DNA of 37,250 nt from Phormidesmis sp. RL_2_1 (GCA_012033015.1 JAAUPS010000009.1:1-37250), one strand, 5' to 3'; positions 26,251 to 35,535 are shown, counted from the first letter of the stretch. A program made the numbers and translations. Notes: a model not told the origin generated them from the letters alone.

Positions 26251-28301
26251 ATGGGAAAAGTTATCGGCATCGATCTTGGCACTACCAATAGCTGTGTGGC
26301 TGTATTGGAAGGCGGGAAGCCAGTGGTAATCCCCAATACGGAGGGCGGGCGGACGACGCCCAGTATTGTGGGGTTTGCCAAAGGGGGAGAACGCTTAGTT
26401 GGCCAGTTAGCAAAGCGACAGGCCGTTACGAATGCCGAGAATACGGTCCATAGTATTAAGCGTTTTATCGGTCGGCGCTGGGATGATACGGACACTGAGC
26501 GATCGCGCGTGCCGTACAAATGTGTCCGGGGCAAAGATGACACCGTCGATGTGCTCATTCGAGCCAAAAGCTTTACACCGCAAGAAGTTTCAGCGATGAC
26601 GCTGCAAAAACTCAAAACCGATGCTGAAGCTTATTTAGGCGAAACGGTTTCGCAGGCGGTCATTACGGTACCGGCTTACTTCACGGATGCGCAGCGACAG
26701 GCCACGAAAGATGCTGGCACCATTGCTGGTTTGGAAGTGCTCAGAATTATTAATGAGCCGACAGCAGCAGCCCTTTCCTACGGCCTGGATAAACAAGATC
26801 AAGATCAAACGATTTTGGTATTTGATCTCGGCGGTGGTACGTTTGATGTTTCTATTTTGCAGTTGGGTGATGGTGTCTTTGAAGTCAAAGCCACTTCTGG
26901 TAACAATCATTTAGGCGGTGATGACTTTGACAACTGCATTGTGACTTGGATGACAGAGGCCTTTCAGCAAAAAGAAGGGATGGACTTGACGAATGATCGT
27001 ATGGCTTTGCAGCGGATTCGAGAGGCGGCAGAAAAAGCCAAAGTTGAGCTTTCGAGCATGGCCAAAACATCCATCAATCTACCGTTTATTGCAGCAGATG
27101 AGACAGGCCCGAAACATTTGGAGATGGCGTTGTCGCGATCGCAGTTTGAAGAATTGGCAGCAACACTTATCGAAAGCACGCTAGAACCCGTGAAACAAGC
27201 ACTCAAGGATGCTGAGTGAGCCCAGACGATATTGACAAAATTTTGCTAGTAGGCGGCTCAACTCGCATCCCTGCGGTGCAAGTTGCCATCACTCAGTTTT
27301 TTGGTGGACAAACGCCGGATCGATCCGTAAATCCGGATGAAGCCGTTGCCCTAGGGGCCTCCATCCAAGCGGGTGTTTTGGGCGGTGAAGTTAAAAACCT
27401 GCTGTTATTAGATGTAACGCCGCTGTCTATGGGGATTGAAACGCTTGGGGAAGTCTTTACTAAAATCATCGAGCGCAATACCACCATTCCGACCAGCAAA
27501 ACTCGAATTTTTTCGACCGCAACCGATGGACAAACGTCTGTAGAAGTTCATGCCTTACAAGGTGAGCGGGCCATGTCTCGGGACAATAAAAGCTTAGGTC
27601 GGTTTGAGCTGACCGGCATTCCCCCAGCCCCTAGAGGAGTACCGCAAATTGAGGTGTCTTTCGAAATTGATGCCAACGGGATTTTGCAAGTAGCTGCTAA
27701 GGATCGGGGAACCAACCGTGAACAAAGTATTAAAATTACAAACCGAGGTGGCCTTTCTCCTGCCGAAATCGCCCGGATGAAAGAAGAAGCCGAAATGTAT
27801 GCCGGTGAAGATGAGCAGCGAAAAATTGTTGCCGAGCTGCAAAATCGAGCAGATTCGCTCTTTTACACTTATGAATCAACATTACGCGATAGCGCAAAGA
27901 CAATTTCTGAAGAGCTAAAAACTCGAGCAGAGGCCGAAGCAGAGGCCCTAAGAGCTGCGCTCACCGATAAAAACATCCAGGCGAGCGAGCTTTCACAGAA
28001 GTTAGATGCCCTACAGCAAACCATCTTTAACATTGGTGCAGGCATCTATCGGCAGGTGGGAGCAGACAGCCATAGCCCGGATATCCATGATGAAATGCCT
28101 GGGGCCAACATGGCAGCTTCTGCCAGCGAAGAAGTCCAGCAGAGAGCAACTCCAGCAGCCGTTGTATCGGATCTAGAAGCTGGTGCCGATCTGACGCCAG
28201 CGGCACCAGCAGCGGCACAATCGGTACCCACAACTTACAATCCGACGGATGAATTTGACATCGACTCTACGGTAGCGGCTAACTACGAAGCGATTGAATA
28301 G
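26251..28301 (+). CDS. dnaK1: DnaK1-type Hsp70 chaperone, one frameshift
   Basis: Repaired length is 683 residues from the ATG at 26251 ([20 protein letters not shown]); an upstream in-frame ATG at 26215 adds 12 unrelated residues. The nucleotide-binding domain has the three Hsp70 signatures: [22 protein letters not shown] and [14 protein letters not shown]. The substrate domain includes [17 protein letters not shown]. The insert [18 protein letters not shown] and the lack of a DnaK2-like tail point to the cyanobacterial DnaK1 class (from memory, moderate confidence). The frame breaks at about 27216-27218. gctgagtgagcc needs one more base to read DAELSPDDIDK and join both halves. The C-terminal 90 residues form a lid plus an Ala/Pro-rich tail. 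GrpE and DnaJ flank it, so the chaperone cycle is encoded together. Confidence 0.95.
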
Positions 28302-28358
28302 GCCAAACCTCGAATTGGCAGCAAAAGCAAGGGAAGTGCGGCTATCCGCCATTTATCA

Positions 28359-28391
28359 TTGACAAATGCATTTGTAAGCTTGCTATACAAT
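28359..28391 (+). promoter_or_regulatory. Candidate dnaJ promoter with internal palindrome
   Basis: A perfect -35 hexamer TTGACA (28359-28364) and a -10-like TATACA/TACAAT (28384-28391) flank a 14-base perfect palindrome, ACAAATGCATTTGT (28362-28375), which overlaps the -35. The spacer of 19 to 21 bases is longer than ideal. It lies about 100 bases before the dnaJ start, in the 184-base dnaK-dnaJ gap, and would allow separate control of dnaJ-tusA-rsgA. Confidence 0.45.
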
Positions 28392-28417
28392 GATCCAGTG
28401 CATGGCTTCAACGCCGT

Positions 28418-28443
28418 ATTGAGATGCCGCATTGAGATGCCGT
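28418..28443. repeat. 13-bp tandem duplication
   Basis: Two adjacent copies of attgagatgccgY lie between the candidate promoter and the dnaJ start. They would fall in the dnaJ 5' untranslated leader. Confidence 0.85.
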
Positions 28444-28485
28444 CTCGATTTGTGACCTGCTAGTCCTCTTTGTGACCGACGTTTT

Positions 28486-29613
28486 ATGGCCCGTGATTAC
28501 TACGAGACCTTGGGTGTCTCGCGCAATGCCGAGCAAGATGAAATTAAGCGGGCTTATCGCAAGTTAGCCCGCAAGTACCACCCTGATGTCAATAAAGATG
28601 CCGGTGCTGAAGAAACCTTTAAAGAGGTAAGTCGTGCCTATGAGGTGCTCTCAGAACCAGAGATGAGAGGTCGCTATGACCGTTTCGGAGAAGCTGGCGT
28701 AGGGGGTGCTGCAGCAGGTACAGGTGGCTTCCAAGATTTTCAGGATATGGGTGGCTTTGCCGATATCTTTGAAAGCTTCTTCAACGGGTTTTCCGGGCAG
28801 CCTGGTCAGCAGCGACGACGAGGGCCTCTTAGGGGTGATGACTTGAGGCTCAACCTCAAGCTGGACTTTAAAGAAGCGATATTTGGCGGTGAAAAAGAAA
28901 TTAGGATTAGTCACTTAGAGACTTGCAACACTTGCACAGGCTCTGGGGCTAAACCTGGCACGCGCCCGCGTACTTGCTCAACGTGTAATGGCGCTGGCCA
29001 AGTTAGGCGAGCGACCCGTACGCCTTTTGGCATTTTCAACCAGGTTTCTGCTTGTCCTACGTGTAATGGCAGCGGTGAAGTCGTTGAAGATCGCTGCGAG
29101 TCCTGTGGCGGTAGCGGCCAACAGCAAACGGCTAAAAAGCTTAAAATTACGGTTCCTGCTGGTGTTGAGAATGGTACTCGCTTGCGGGTTTCTGGCGAAG
29201 GCGATGCGGGAAAACGCAACGGTCAGCCTGGCGATTTGTATGTCTACTTGGTTGTCAATGATGATCTACAGTTCAAACGCGATGGCATCAATATTCTCTC
29301 CGAGCTAAAGGTGAGCTATTTGCAAGCCATTTTGGGCTGCGAACTTGACATAGAGACAGTAGATGGCAAGGTCGCTATGCAGGTTCCTGCTGGGACACAG
29401 CCTAATACGGTATTATCGCTAGAAGGCCGCGGGGTGCCCCGATTGGGCAATCCGGTCAGTCGGGGCAAACATTTGATTACGGTGAAAGTAGATATTCCGA
29501 CTCGACTGAAAGCGGACGAGCGCGAACTGCTGACTAAATTGGCAGAAGTACGGGGAGATTCTGTGGGTAAGGGTAAAAAAGACGGTTTTTTGGGGGGGCT
29601 ATTTAATGGATAG
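28486..29613 (+). CDS. dnaJ: DnaJ, class I Hsp40 co-chaperone
   Basis: 375 residues, intact. It has a J-domain with HPD at residues 32-34, a Gly/Phe-rich region (about 70-115: [20 protein letters not shown]) and the zinc region with four CxxCxGxG-type motifs ([32 protein letters not shown]). The C-terminal substrate-binding barrels include [11 protein letters not shown] and LEGRGVPRL. It delivers substrates to DnaK and stimulates its ATPase. The last eight bases overlap the next gene, so dnaJ, the TusA-like gene and rsgA are translationally linked. Confidence 0.97.
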   Translation: MARDYYETLGVSRNAEQDEIKRAYRKLARKYHPDVNKDAGAEETFKEVSRAYEVLSEPEMRGRYDRFGEAGVGGAAAGTGGFQDFQDMGGFADIFESFFNGFSGQPGQQRRRGPLRGDDLRLNLKLDFKEAIFGGEKEIRISHLETCNTCTGSGAKPGTRPRTCSTCNGAGQVRRATRTPFGIFNQVSACPTCNGSGEVVEDRCESCGGSGQQQTAKKLKITVPAGVENGTRLRVSGEGDAGKRNGQPGDLYVYLVVNDDLQFKRDGINILSELKVSYLQAILGCELDIETVDGKVAMQVPAGTQPNTVLSLEGRGVPRLGNPVSRGKHLITVKVDIPTRLKADERELLTKLAEVRGDSVGKGKKDGFLGGLFNG

Positions 29614-29869
29614 CTCAGTCAACGGAGCGTTTGTTGTTGCTGATGAACAGTTGGATTTGCGAGGCACACCCTGCCCGCTAAATTTTGTGCGCACTAAGCT
29701 CAAACTAGAGAAAATGGCTCCGGGTTCACTGCTAGAAGTTTGGTTAGATCCTGGTGAGCCGATTGAGCAGGTCCCTGATAGTTTGAGAATGGATGGCTAC
29801 GGGGTTGAAACGATTGATGATCATACGACACATTTTGCGGTGCGAGTGCGCCGTCCTGTCAACCCGTGA
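29606..29869 (+). CDS. TusA-like sulfur carrier protein
   Basis: 87 residues of the TusA/SirA/YedF fold: [40 protein letters not shown], then a C-terminal strand pair. The conserved cysteine is C23, but the family motif CPxP is CPLN here. Family knowledge: TusA relays persulfide sulfur for tRNA modification and cofactor synthesis. The proline change suggests a divergent role. It overlaps dnaJ by eight bases and rsgA by four (GTGA), so it is embedded in an operon with them. Confidence 0.88.
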   Translation: MDSSVNGAFVVADEQLDLRGTPCPLNFVRTKLKLEKMAPGSLLEVWLDPGEPIEQVPDSLRMDGYGVETIDDHTTHFAVRVRRPVNP

Positions 29870-31001
29870 GGTCTGATTTAATTGACGTTGCTTCAGATAA
29901 TGAGCTGTGGATGGGGACGGTTGTTTCGATTCAGGCCAATTATTATTCAGTGCAGTTGGATCAGCCGCTAACTAACAAGCCGCTTGACAGACCGCTTGTG
30001 CTGCTGTGTATTCGTCGAGCGCTGCTCAAGAAAATGGGACAGCAAATTATGGTAGGCGATCGAGTTGCCGTTGAAGAACCTGACTGGCAGGGGATGAGAG
30101 GTGCCATTACGACCATCTACCCCCGCAAAACATTTTTAGATCGCCCCCCGATTGCGAACGTCGATCAAATCCTGCTGGTCTTTGCCATTGAAGAGCCTAC
30201 GCTAGATCCGTATCAGCTCAGCCGTTTTCTGATCAAAGCAGAATCTACGGGGCTAGCAACTGTGCTGTGTCTCAACAAGCGAGATCTCGTTGCTTGGCAA
30301 GATATCGCTCATTGGCAACAGCGGCTCGCAAGTTGGGGATATCAGCCCTTGACGGTGAGTATTCGTGAAGATGCTAACTTGGGCGCTGATCTAATAGCGA
30401 TACTGCAAAACAAAATTACGGTTGTTGCTGGGCCTTCTGGTGTAGGTAAATCGAGTTTGACAAATCGACTGATTCCTCAGCAAAACTTACGGGTGAATGC
30501 GGTTTCAGGCAGACTGGGCCGAGGCCGACATACCACTCGCCATGTCGAGTTATTTGAACTACCCAACGGTGGTTTTTGGCAGATACACCGGGCTTTAACC
30601 ATCCTGATATTGTGAGTACACCGGAGCAACTCAGCCGTTATTTTCCTGAAATTCGCCAGCAGCAAGTGGCCGCAAGTTGTCAGTTTGGTAACTGCTTGCA
30701 TCGAGATGAACCGGGCTGTGTGGTACGCGGTGACTGGGAGCGTTATGACCACTATTTGCTGCTGCTAGAAGAGGTTATGCGTCATGAGCAAGTACTGCTA
30801 CAGCAACGAGATTCAGAAGCCACTGAGAAAGTCAAGATGGTAGAGGGGGGCAAGGTGCTTCATGAACCCCGTTTAGAAGCGAAGAAATATCGTCGGCCCT
30901 CTCGCAAAACCCGTAATCAAGCGTTTCAAGAGCTGTGTTTGGATTTATCAGCCGTTGGCGATTTAGAAGATCTAGAAGATCTTGATGATTTGGGACGCTA
31001 A
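29866..31001 (+). CDS. rsgA: RsgA, ribosome small-subunit-dependent GTPase, one frameshift
   Basis: Repaired length is 378 residues. It has the circularly permuted GTPase order of this family: an N-terminal OB fold (about 10-90), G4 LNKRDL, G1 GPSGVGKSS, then G3 DTPG, then a C-terminal zinc finger CQFGNCLHRDEPGC. The frame breaks in the T5 run at 30573-30577. One more T gives NGGFLADTPGFNHPDIV, restoring the G3 motif. The start is GTG at 29866, overlapping the TusA-like stop. RsgA aids late 30S maturation. The acidic tail (DLEDLEDLDDLGR) is longer than the core family needs. The gene ends overlapping the convergent RidA-like gene by four bases. Confidence 0.95.
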
Positions 31002-31387
31002 TCACCGCAATAGACGATCAAATCAATCTCGACATCGCCAAATCCAGCTAGGGCGGTGACACCTACTGTGGTACGGCCAGGGTAGCGGCCAGGGGTAAAA
31101 TGGCTGGCATAGATTTGATTGACCGTTTCGTAGTAGCGAAAGTCGGTGACAAAAATGCGGGACATAACAACCTTATCAAAGCTGCTCCCTGCGTAGTCCA
31201 AAACCAACTGCAAATTGGCCATGACTTGCTCAGTCTGGGCTTCTATGGAGGCTTTGATCACGTTGCCTGTGTCAGGATCTTCAGCTAGCTGACCGGTTAC
31301 AAACAAAAAATCACCCGCCCGCACTGCATGGGAATAAGGGGCAACAGGTGGCAACTTACCGTCGGGAAGATTGATATGCTCCAACAT
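30998..31387 (-). CDS. RidA-family protein
   Basis: 129 residues covering the whole YjgF/YER057c/UK114 fold. Seen: PPVAPYSHAVRAGDFLFVTG, a middle VMANLQLVLDYAGSSFDKVV, and the conserved arginine in PGRTTVGV, which in RidA binds the carboxylate of enamine or imine intermediates. The usual downstream IEIE is VEIDLIVY here. Family knowledge: RidA deaminates reactive 2-aminoacrylate formed by PLP enzymes. This copy may be RidA or a close paralogue. Its last codons overlap the end of rsgA. The frame is intact. Confidence 0.88.
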   Translation of the reverse strand: MLEHINLPDGKLPPVAPYSHAVRAGDFLFVTGQLAEDPDTGNVIKASIEAQTEQVMANLQLVLDYAGSSFDKVVMSRIFVTDFRYYETVNQIYASHFTPGRYPGRTTVGVTALAGFGDVEIDLIVYCGD

Positions 31388-31405
31388 AGATGTTTCTAGT
31401 TCCGT

Positions 31406-31447
31406 ATTTTAACTGGCATATTTTAACTGGCATATTTTAACTGGCGT
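31406..31447. repeat. Three tandem 14-bp units
   Basis: attttaactggcat occurs twice exactly and a third time as attttaactggcgt in the short gap between ridA and cysS. The unit length is not a multiple of three and no gene is crossed. Confidence 0.92.
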
Positions 31448-31459
31448 AAGTGATTTGAA

Positions 31460-32926
31460 TTAACGGTGCCAAGCGGTCTGACCGCCGGGTTTATCGATCA
31501 GCGTGATGCCTTGAGTGCTGAGATGCTCTCGAATTCGATCAGATTCTGCATAGTTTTTGGCCTTTTTGGCTGCAGTACGTTGTTCGATTAAAGCCTCGAT
31601 TTCAGCGTTATTCATCCCGTTGGCCGAGGTGGCTGATGCAAGCGGTTGCGCCTCTAACCCTAAAACATGAGCGAGCTGTACCAGCGTTTGCCATTGGCGA
31701 TAGAGGCTGGCTGAGTCAGCATCGGGCTGACCTGCATGGACGATGAGGTTTCCTTGTCGCTGGAGTTCTTTGGCCAATTTAAATAAAACAGCTACAGCTC
31801 CGGGGGTATTAAAGTCATCATCCATAGACGCTTGAAATTGACTGACAGCAGATTCATCTAGCGTACAGTCTGTGCTCATTTGCGCTTTAGGCGTCCAGCC
31901 TAATGTTGCAGCATGTTGCACACCAAAGTTAAGACCTTCATTGAGGGTGGCCCAGCCTTTGGCGGCGGCAGCGATGGCTGTTTCGGTAAAATCGAGGGGC
32001 ATGCGGTACTGGGACTGCATCACAAACATCCGAACGGCCATAGGATCAGGGCCATTGGGGGCATCTAACAGGCCCCGAATCGTGGTGAAGTTGCCTAATG
32101 ATTTGGACATTTTGGTGCCTGCGACATTCACCATGCCATTGTGCATCCAATAGGTGGCAAGAGGTCTGCCGGTGGCCGCTTCAGACTGGGCGATTTCGTT
32201 TTCGTGGTGGGGAAATTGCAGATCGGCGCCGCCTACATGAATATCAATGGTTTCACCGAGGCGATCGCGCACCATTGCCGAGCATTCAATATGCCAACCG
32301 GGTCGCCCCGGCCCCCAAGGCGATGGCCATGAAGGCTCATCTGGCTTAGCCGATTTCCATAACGCAAAGTCAAACGGATCTTGCTTGATCTGCGTTTGAT
32401 TTTCATCTGTGCGCCCGCTTTCTCCAGCTCTCATGTCTTCTAGCTTGCGGCCCGATAGCTTGCCGTAGCCCTCAAATTTGCGTACCGAGTAATACACATC
32501 TCCTTGAGTTGAGTAGGCATAGCCCTTTTGCTCGAGTTCGTGAATCAGTCGCTGAATGCCATCAATCGTATGGGTGGCGTAGGTATACTCATCGGCTTCT
32601 AGAATGTTAAGTCTTGCCATGTCTTCAAAGTAAGCCGCCGTATATGCTTGGGCGATCGCTGCCATCGAAGAATTTTCCTGGCGCGCGCGATTGAGGATTT
32701 TATCGTCAATATCGGTGAAATTTTGCACGTAATGGACCTCGTAGCCGCGCCAAGAAAGATAGCGGCGAATCGTATCCCACACAATGTAAGAACGGGCGTG
32801 GCCCAAATGGCAATAGTCATAGACTGTCACGCCGCAGCAGTACATTTTGACCTGGTTGGGCAGCAGGGTGTTAAATACTTCCTTTTGGCGAGAAAGCGTA
32901 TTGTAAATAACAACAGTCATGGGCAA
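31460..32926 (-). CDS. cysS: Cysteinyl-tRNA synthetase
   Basis: 488 residues, normal length, intact. The class I catalytic motifs are present: the HIGH equivalent in YDYCHLGHARSYI and KMSKS in AGTKMSKSLGN. The zinc-binding cysteine and histidine positions are recognisable in MYCCGVTVYD, GWHIECSAM and FPHHENEIAQ. The C-terminal DALR helical domain follows (MDDDFNTPGAVAVLF, then NAEIEALIEQRTAAKKAKN and YAESDRIREHL). It charges tRNA-Cys and in many bacteria also makes protein persulfides. The start is at 32926 (MPMTVVIYNTLSRQKE). It is transcribed in the same direction as ridA and lies upstream of it. Confidence 0.97.
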   Translation of the reverse strand: MPMTVVIYNTLSRQKEVFNTLLPNQVKMYCCGVTVYDYCHLGHARSYIVWDTIRRYLSWRGYEVHYVQNFTDIDDKILNRARQENSSMAAIAQAYTAAYFEDMARLNILEADEYTYATHTIDGIQRLIHELEQKGYAYSTQGDVYYSVRKFEGYGKLSGRKLEDMRAGESGRTDENQTQIKQDPFDFALWKSAKPDEPSWPSPWGPGRPGWHIECSAMVRDRLGETIDIHVGGADLQFPHHENEIAQSEAATGRPLATYWMHNGMVNVAGTKMSKSLGNFTTIRGLLDAPNGPDPMAVRMFVMQSQYRMPLDFTETAIAAAAKGWATLNEGLNFGVQHAATLGWTPKAQMSTDCTLDESAVSQFQASMDDDFNTPGAVAVLFKLAKELQRQGNLIVHAGQPDADSASLYRQWQTLVQLAHVLGLEAQPLASATSANGMNNAEIEALIEQRTAAKKAKNYAESDRIREHLSTQGITLIDKPGGQTAWHR

Positions 32927-33110
32927 CGGCGTGAGTAATTAATACAAAATCCATTCAAGCAACCTCAATAGTAAATGGAAACTTGCATGGTCAAGGCAAT
33001 TTTCATGGCTTAATTCACTTCTTAAATTGACGTAAACTTAACTCGGCAATTTTGAATAGATGCGTGATAATTAAGCGACTGAAGCCGTTCATTAAATTCA
33101 CCAAATTTCT

Positions 33111-34313
33111 ATGACTGCGACGACGACCCCTTCTCATCAGGCCATGGCCCAGGCAATGGACGTCTCTAAGCACGGTTTACCTGTGACGATTATCACAGGA
33201 TTTTTGGGCAGTGGAAAAACGACCTTGCTCAATCACATTTTGACTAACCAAGAGGGTCTCAAGACGGCGGTGCTAGTCAATGAGTTTGGTGAAGTCGGCA
33301 TTGATAACGATCTGCTGGTGACCACTGGCGACGACAATATGGTGGAACTCAGCAATGGCTGTATCTGCTGTACGATTAACAACGACTTGTTAGAAGCCGT
33401 TTATAAAGTTCTAGAGCGTTCGGACAAGATTGATTATTTAGTGGTAGAAACCACAGGTCTGGCCGATCCACTGCCGGTAGCGCTGACTTTTTTAGGCACA
33501 GAGCTGCGGGATCTCACCCGATTAGATTCGATTGTAACGGTGGTGGATGCTGAAAATTACAGCTTGGATTTATTTAATTCTCAAGCGGCCTATAACCAGA
33601 TTGCCTATGGTGACATTATTTTGCTTAACAAAATGGATGTCGTTGATGAGGCGGATGCCGATTTGATAGAGGTCAAGCTTCGCGACATTAAAGCAGATGC
33701 TCGCATTTTGCGCACTACTCGTGCCCAAGTGCCTTTGCCTTTAATTTTGAGCGTAGGCTTGTTTGAATCAGATAAGTATTTTGGCCAAAATAAGACTGGT
33801 GAAACAGCAGGCCATGTCGATGGTCATGCGCACAGCCATCCAGAAAGGCATGATCATGACGCTCACAAGCATCACGATCATGATCATGGGCACAGCGAGC
33901 ACGAAAGCCACGACCATGCAAATTGCGATCATGAGCATGGACATTGCGAACACGATCACCACCATGATCACAGCGCCCATTCGCATCTGGATATAGACGG
34001 ATTTACCTCGATTTCTTTTGACCGAGAGCAGCCTTTGGCCATTCGCAAGTTTCAGTACTTTTTAGATAACCAGCTACCCGCATCAGTCTTTAGAGCAAAA
34101 GGCATCTTATGGTTTGACGAAAGTCCGAAACGCCATGTTTTTCATCTCAGTGGCAAAAGATTTTCGCTGGAAGATGAGGATTGGAATGGCCGCCCTCAGA
34201 AGACTCAGTTAGTCCTGATTGGCCAAGAATTAGACGAAAAGGTGCTGCGATCGCAAATTGAAAGCTGTTTCTGCATGGCATCGGCTGCGCGGGGCAAAGG
34301 ATTTGGCAAGTAA
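33111..34313 (+). CDS. CobW/COG0523 GTPase with histidine-rich metal-binding loop
   Basis: 400 residues, intact. The G3E GTPase domain has Walker A GFLGSGKTTLLNHIL, the CxCC metal site in NGCICCTINNDLL, VVETTGLADPLPV and the base-recognition LLNKMDVVDEAD. A histidine/aspartate-rich stretch of about 60 residues (about 238-297) follows, dense in HDH and HEH. The C-terminal CobW_C domain runs from about 298 (SISFDREQPLAIRKFQYFL to LVLIGQELDEKVLR). Family knowledge: COG0523 proteins insert or allocate zinc, cobalt or other metals. The histidine loop suits zinc or nickel handling. A half-site-like TGATAAT precedes the gene, but no full Zur box is visible. Confidence 0.93.
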   Translation: MTATTTPSHQAMAQAMDVSKHGLPVTIITGFLGSGKTTLLNHILTNQEGLKTAVLVNEFGEVGIDNDLLVTTGDDNMVELSNGCICCTINNDLLEAVYKVLERSDKIDYLVVETTGLADPLPVALTFLGTELRDLTRLDSIVTVVDAENYSLDLFNSQAAYNQIAYGDIILLNKMDVVDEADADLIEVKLRDIKADARILRTTRAQVPLPLILSVGLFESDKYFGQNKTGETAGHVDGHAHSHPERHDHDAHKHHDHDHGHSEHESHDHANCDHEHGHCEHDHHHDHSAHSHLDIDGFTSISFDREQPLAIRKFQYFLDNQLPASVFRAKGILWFDESPKRHVFHLSGKRFSLEDEDWNGRPQKTQLVLIGQELDEKVLRSQIESCFCMASAARGKGFGK

Positions 34314-34656
34314 TATTTGGCCGAGACAAGATTGCTGTGACAAGATACTAATGCTCTAAGGCTCTCATCAGAACTAGAGCGATGACAGCGACACGATTAC
34401 AGAGAACGTGATTACAGCTCCTGTGCAGGTATTTCAGTGCATCTATTTCAGTGCAGGGGGATAGCCTGTGATAGAAATACGATTCTGATAACGGCTCTAC
34501 ACATGTCATGCGCTGTACAGAGTTGAGTCATTAAAGTAATATTAAGCATTAGTTAATTCCATCAAATTTAGTTGAAAACCGTAGCGCCTATTTCGAGGTT
34601 GTCCTGTTAAGGTAAAGAAAAATTAAGTTGCTGTAACAGAGGCGCCTGTCTGCACT
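34314..34656. other. Intergenic region before the HAD gene
   Basis: 343 bases with no supported gene. A 14-bp near-perfect tandem duplication of tatttcagtgcaKS lies at 34430-34457. An AGAGG-type site about 13 bases before 34657 can serve as ribosome binding site. I see no hairpin terminator for the CobW-type gene and no confident promoter. Confidence 0.5.
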
Positions 34657-35535
34657 ATGCCAGTTCGTAATTTTTCTCTTCATCATTTTTCTTCAAGTGC
34701 TGTGCCCGCCTGGAAAAAAGTTGTTGTGCAGATGATTTCTGGCCCTAAACAAGTGGTTTTCTGTGATTTTGATGGGCCAATTGTGGATGTTTCAGAGCGG
34801 TACTATCAGACTTATTTGAAGGGACTTTTGGCAGTTGAGCAGGCTTTTGGCGAGCAGCGTGATCGACTGCCGCTGCCAGGGCGTGCCACATTACCAGGGC
34901 GTGCCACATTACCAGGGCGTGCCACATTACTGGCACTGCGGCCTTTATCTAAAACGCAGTTTTGGCAAATGAAGCGAAGCCGGGTGCCGGATATTGAAAT
35001 TGCGATGCGCTCAGGGCTACCTACTGAATTGTTTCAACCCTTTATGCAGCAGGTAGAGCGGTTGGTGAATCACCCTAGCTTACTCCGGTGGGATCGTTTA
35101 CAGCCCAATGCACGAGCCGCGCTTAAGCGGTTCAGAGCTGGTAATTTTCGCTTGGTGGTGGTGACCTTGCGCCATCCCCGCCAAGTGCAGGATTTTTTAT
35201 CTGCTCAAGGGTTAGAACATTTGGTGGATGACGTATACGGAGTTTTAGATATCCATGCGGCGCTGGCCAATCGGGTAGAACTAAAGTGTAAGCTGCTCGC
35301 TAAGGCGATCGCGCAACAACAAGCCCAAGGCTTTATCACTCAAAACAGTTGGATGGTCGGCGATACAGAAGCTGATGTCATCGCGGGGCAGACATTGGGA
35401 TTATCGACAGCGGCATTGTCCTGCGGTGTGCGCAGCACAGCTTACTTAAAGCAATTAGAGCCTTCCGTTGTCCATAACTGCTTGATGACAGCCGCCCAGA
35501 ACGTGATTGATGCCCTCACGTTGAAGGCAGCTTAG
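34657..35535 (+). CDS. HAD-superfamily phosphatase
   Basis: 292 residues. HAD motif I is VFCDFDGPIVDVS, starting near residue 31. Motif II lies at LVVVTLRHPRQ and motif IV at MVGDTEADVIAGQ. A helical cap lies between motifs I and II, so it is a small-molecule or phosphoglycolate-phosphatase-like HAD of unknown substrate. Inside the cap an 18-bp unit is repeated three times, encoding LPGRAT repeats. An alternative in-frame ATG at 34735 would start closer to motif I; the first 26 residues are not conserved in the family. The frame is intact. Confidence 0.85.
   Translation: MPVRNFSLHHFSSSAVPAWKKVVVQMISGPKQVVFCDFDGPIVDVSERYYQTYLKGLLAVEQAFGEQRDRLPLPGRATLPGRATLPGRATLLALRPLSKTQFWQMKRSRVPDIEIAMRSGLPTELFQPFMQQVERLVNHPSLLRWDRLQPNARAALKRFRAGNFRLVVVTLRHPRQVQDFLSAQGLEHLVDDVYGVLDIHAALANRVELKCKLLAKAIAQQQAQGFITQNSWMVGDTEADVIAGQTLGLSTAALSCGVRSTAYLKQLEPSVVHNCLMTAAQNVIDALTLKAA
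34876..34929. repeat. Three exact tandem 18-bp units in the HAD gene
   Basis: ccagggcgtgccacatta occurs three times in a row without any mismatch and encodes repeated PGRATL. The array lengthens the cap domain by two units and keeps the frame. Confidence 0.95.

Noticed and set aside
19670-30580. Programmed ribosomal frameshifting as a common explanation for the split genes
   Set aside because: The sites do not fit a shared slippery heptamer, occur in unrelated genes that are not known to use it, and are all simple one-base losses.
33050-33110. Zur box upstream of the CobW-type gene
   Set aside because: Only a single TGATAAT half-site is seen, without the matching ATTATCA arm.
33768-33986. 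Hydrophobic minus-strand frame resembling a membrane protein
   Set aside because: It is the antisense of the His/Asp-rich CobW-type loop; CAT/GAT codons read backwards as Met/Ile/Val.
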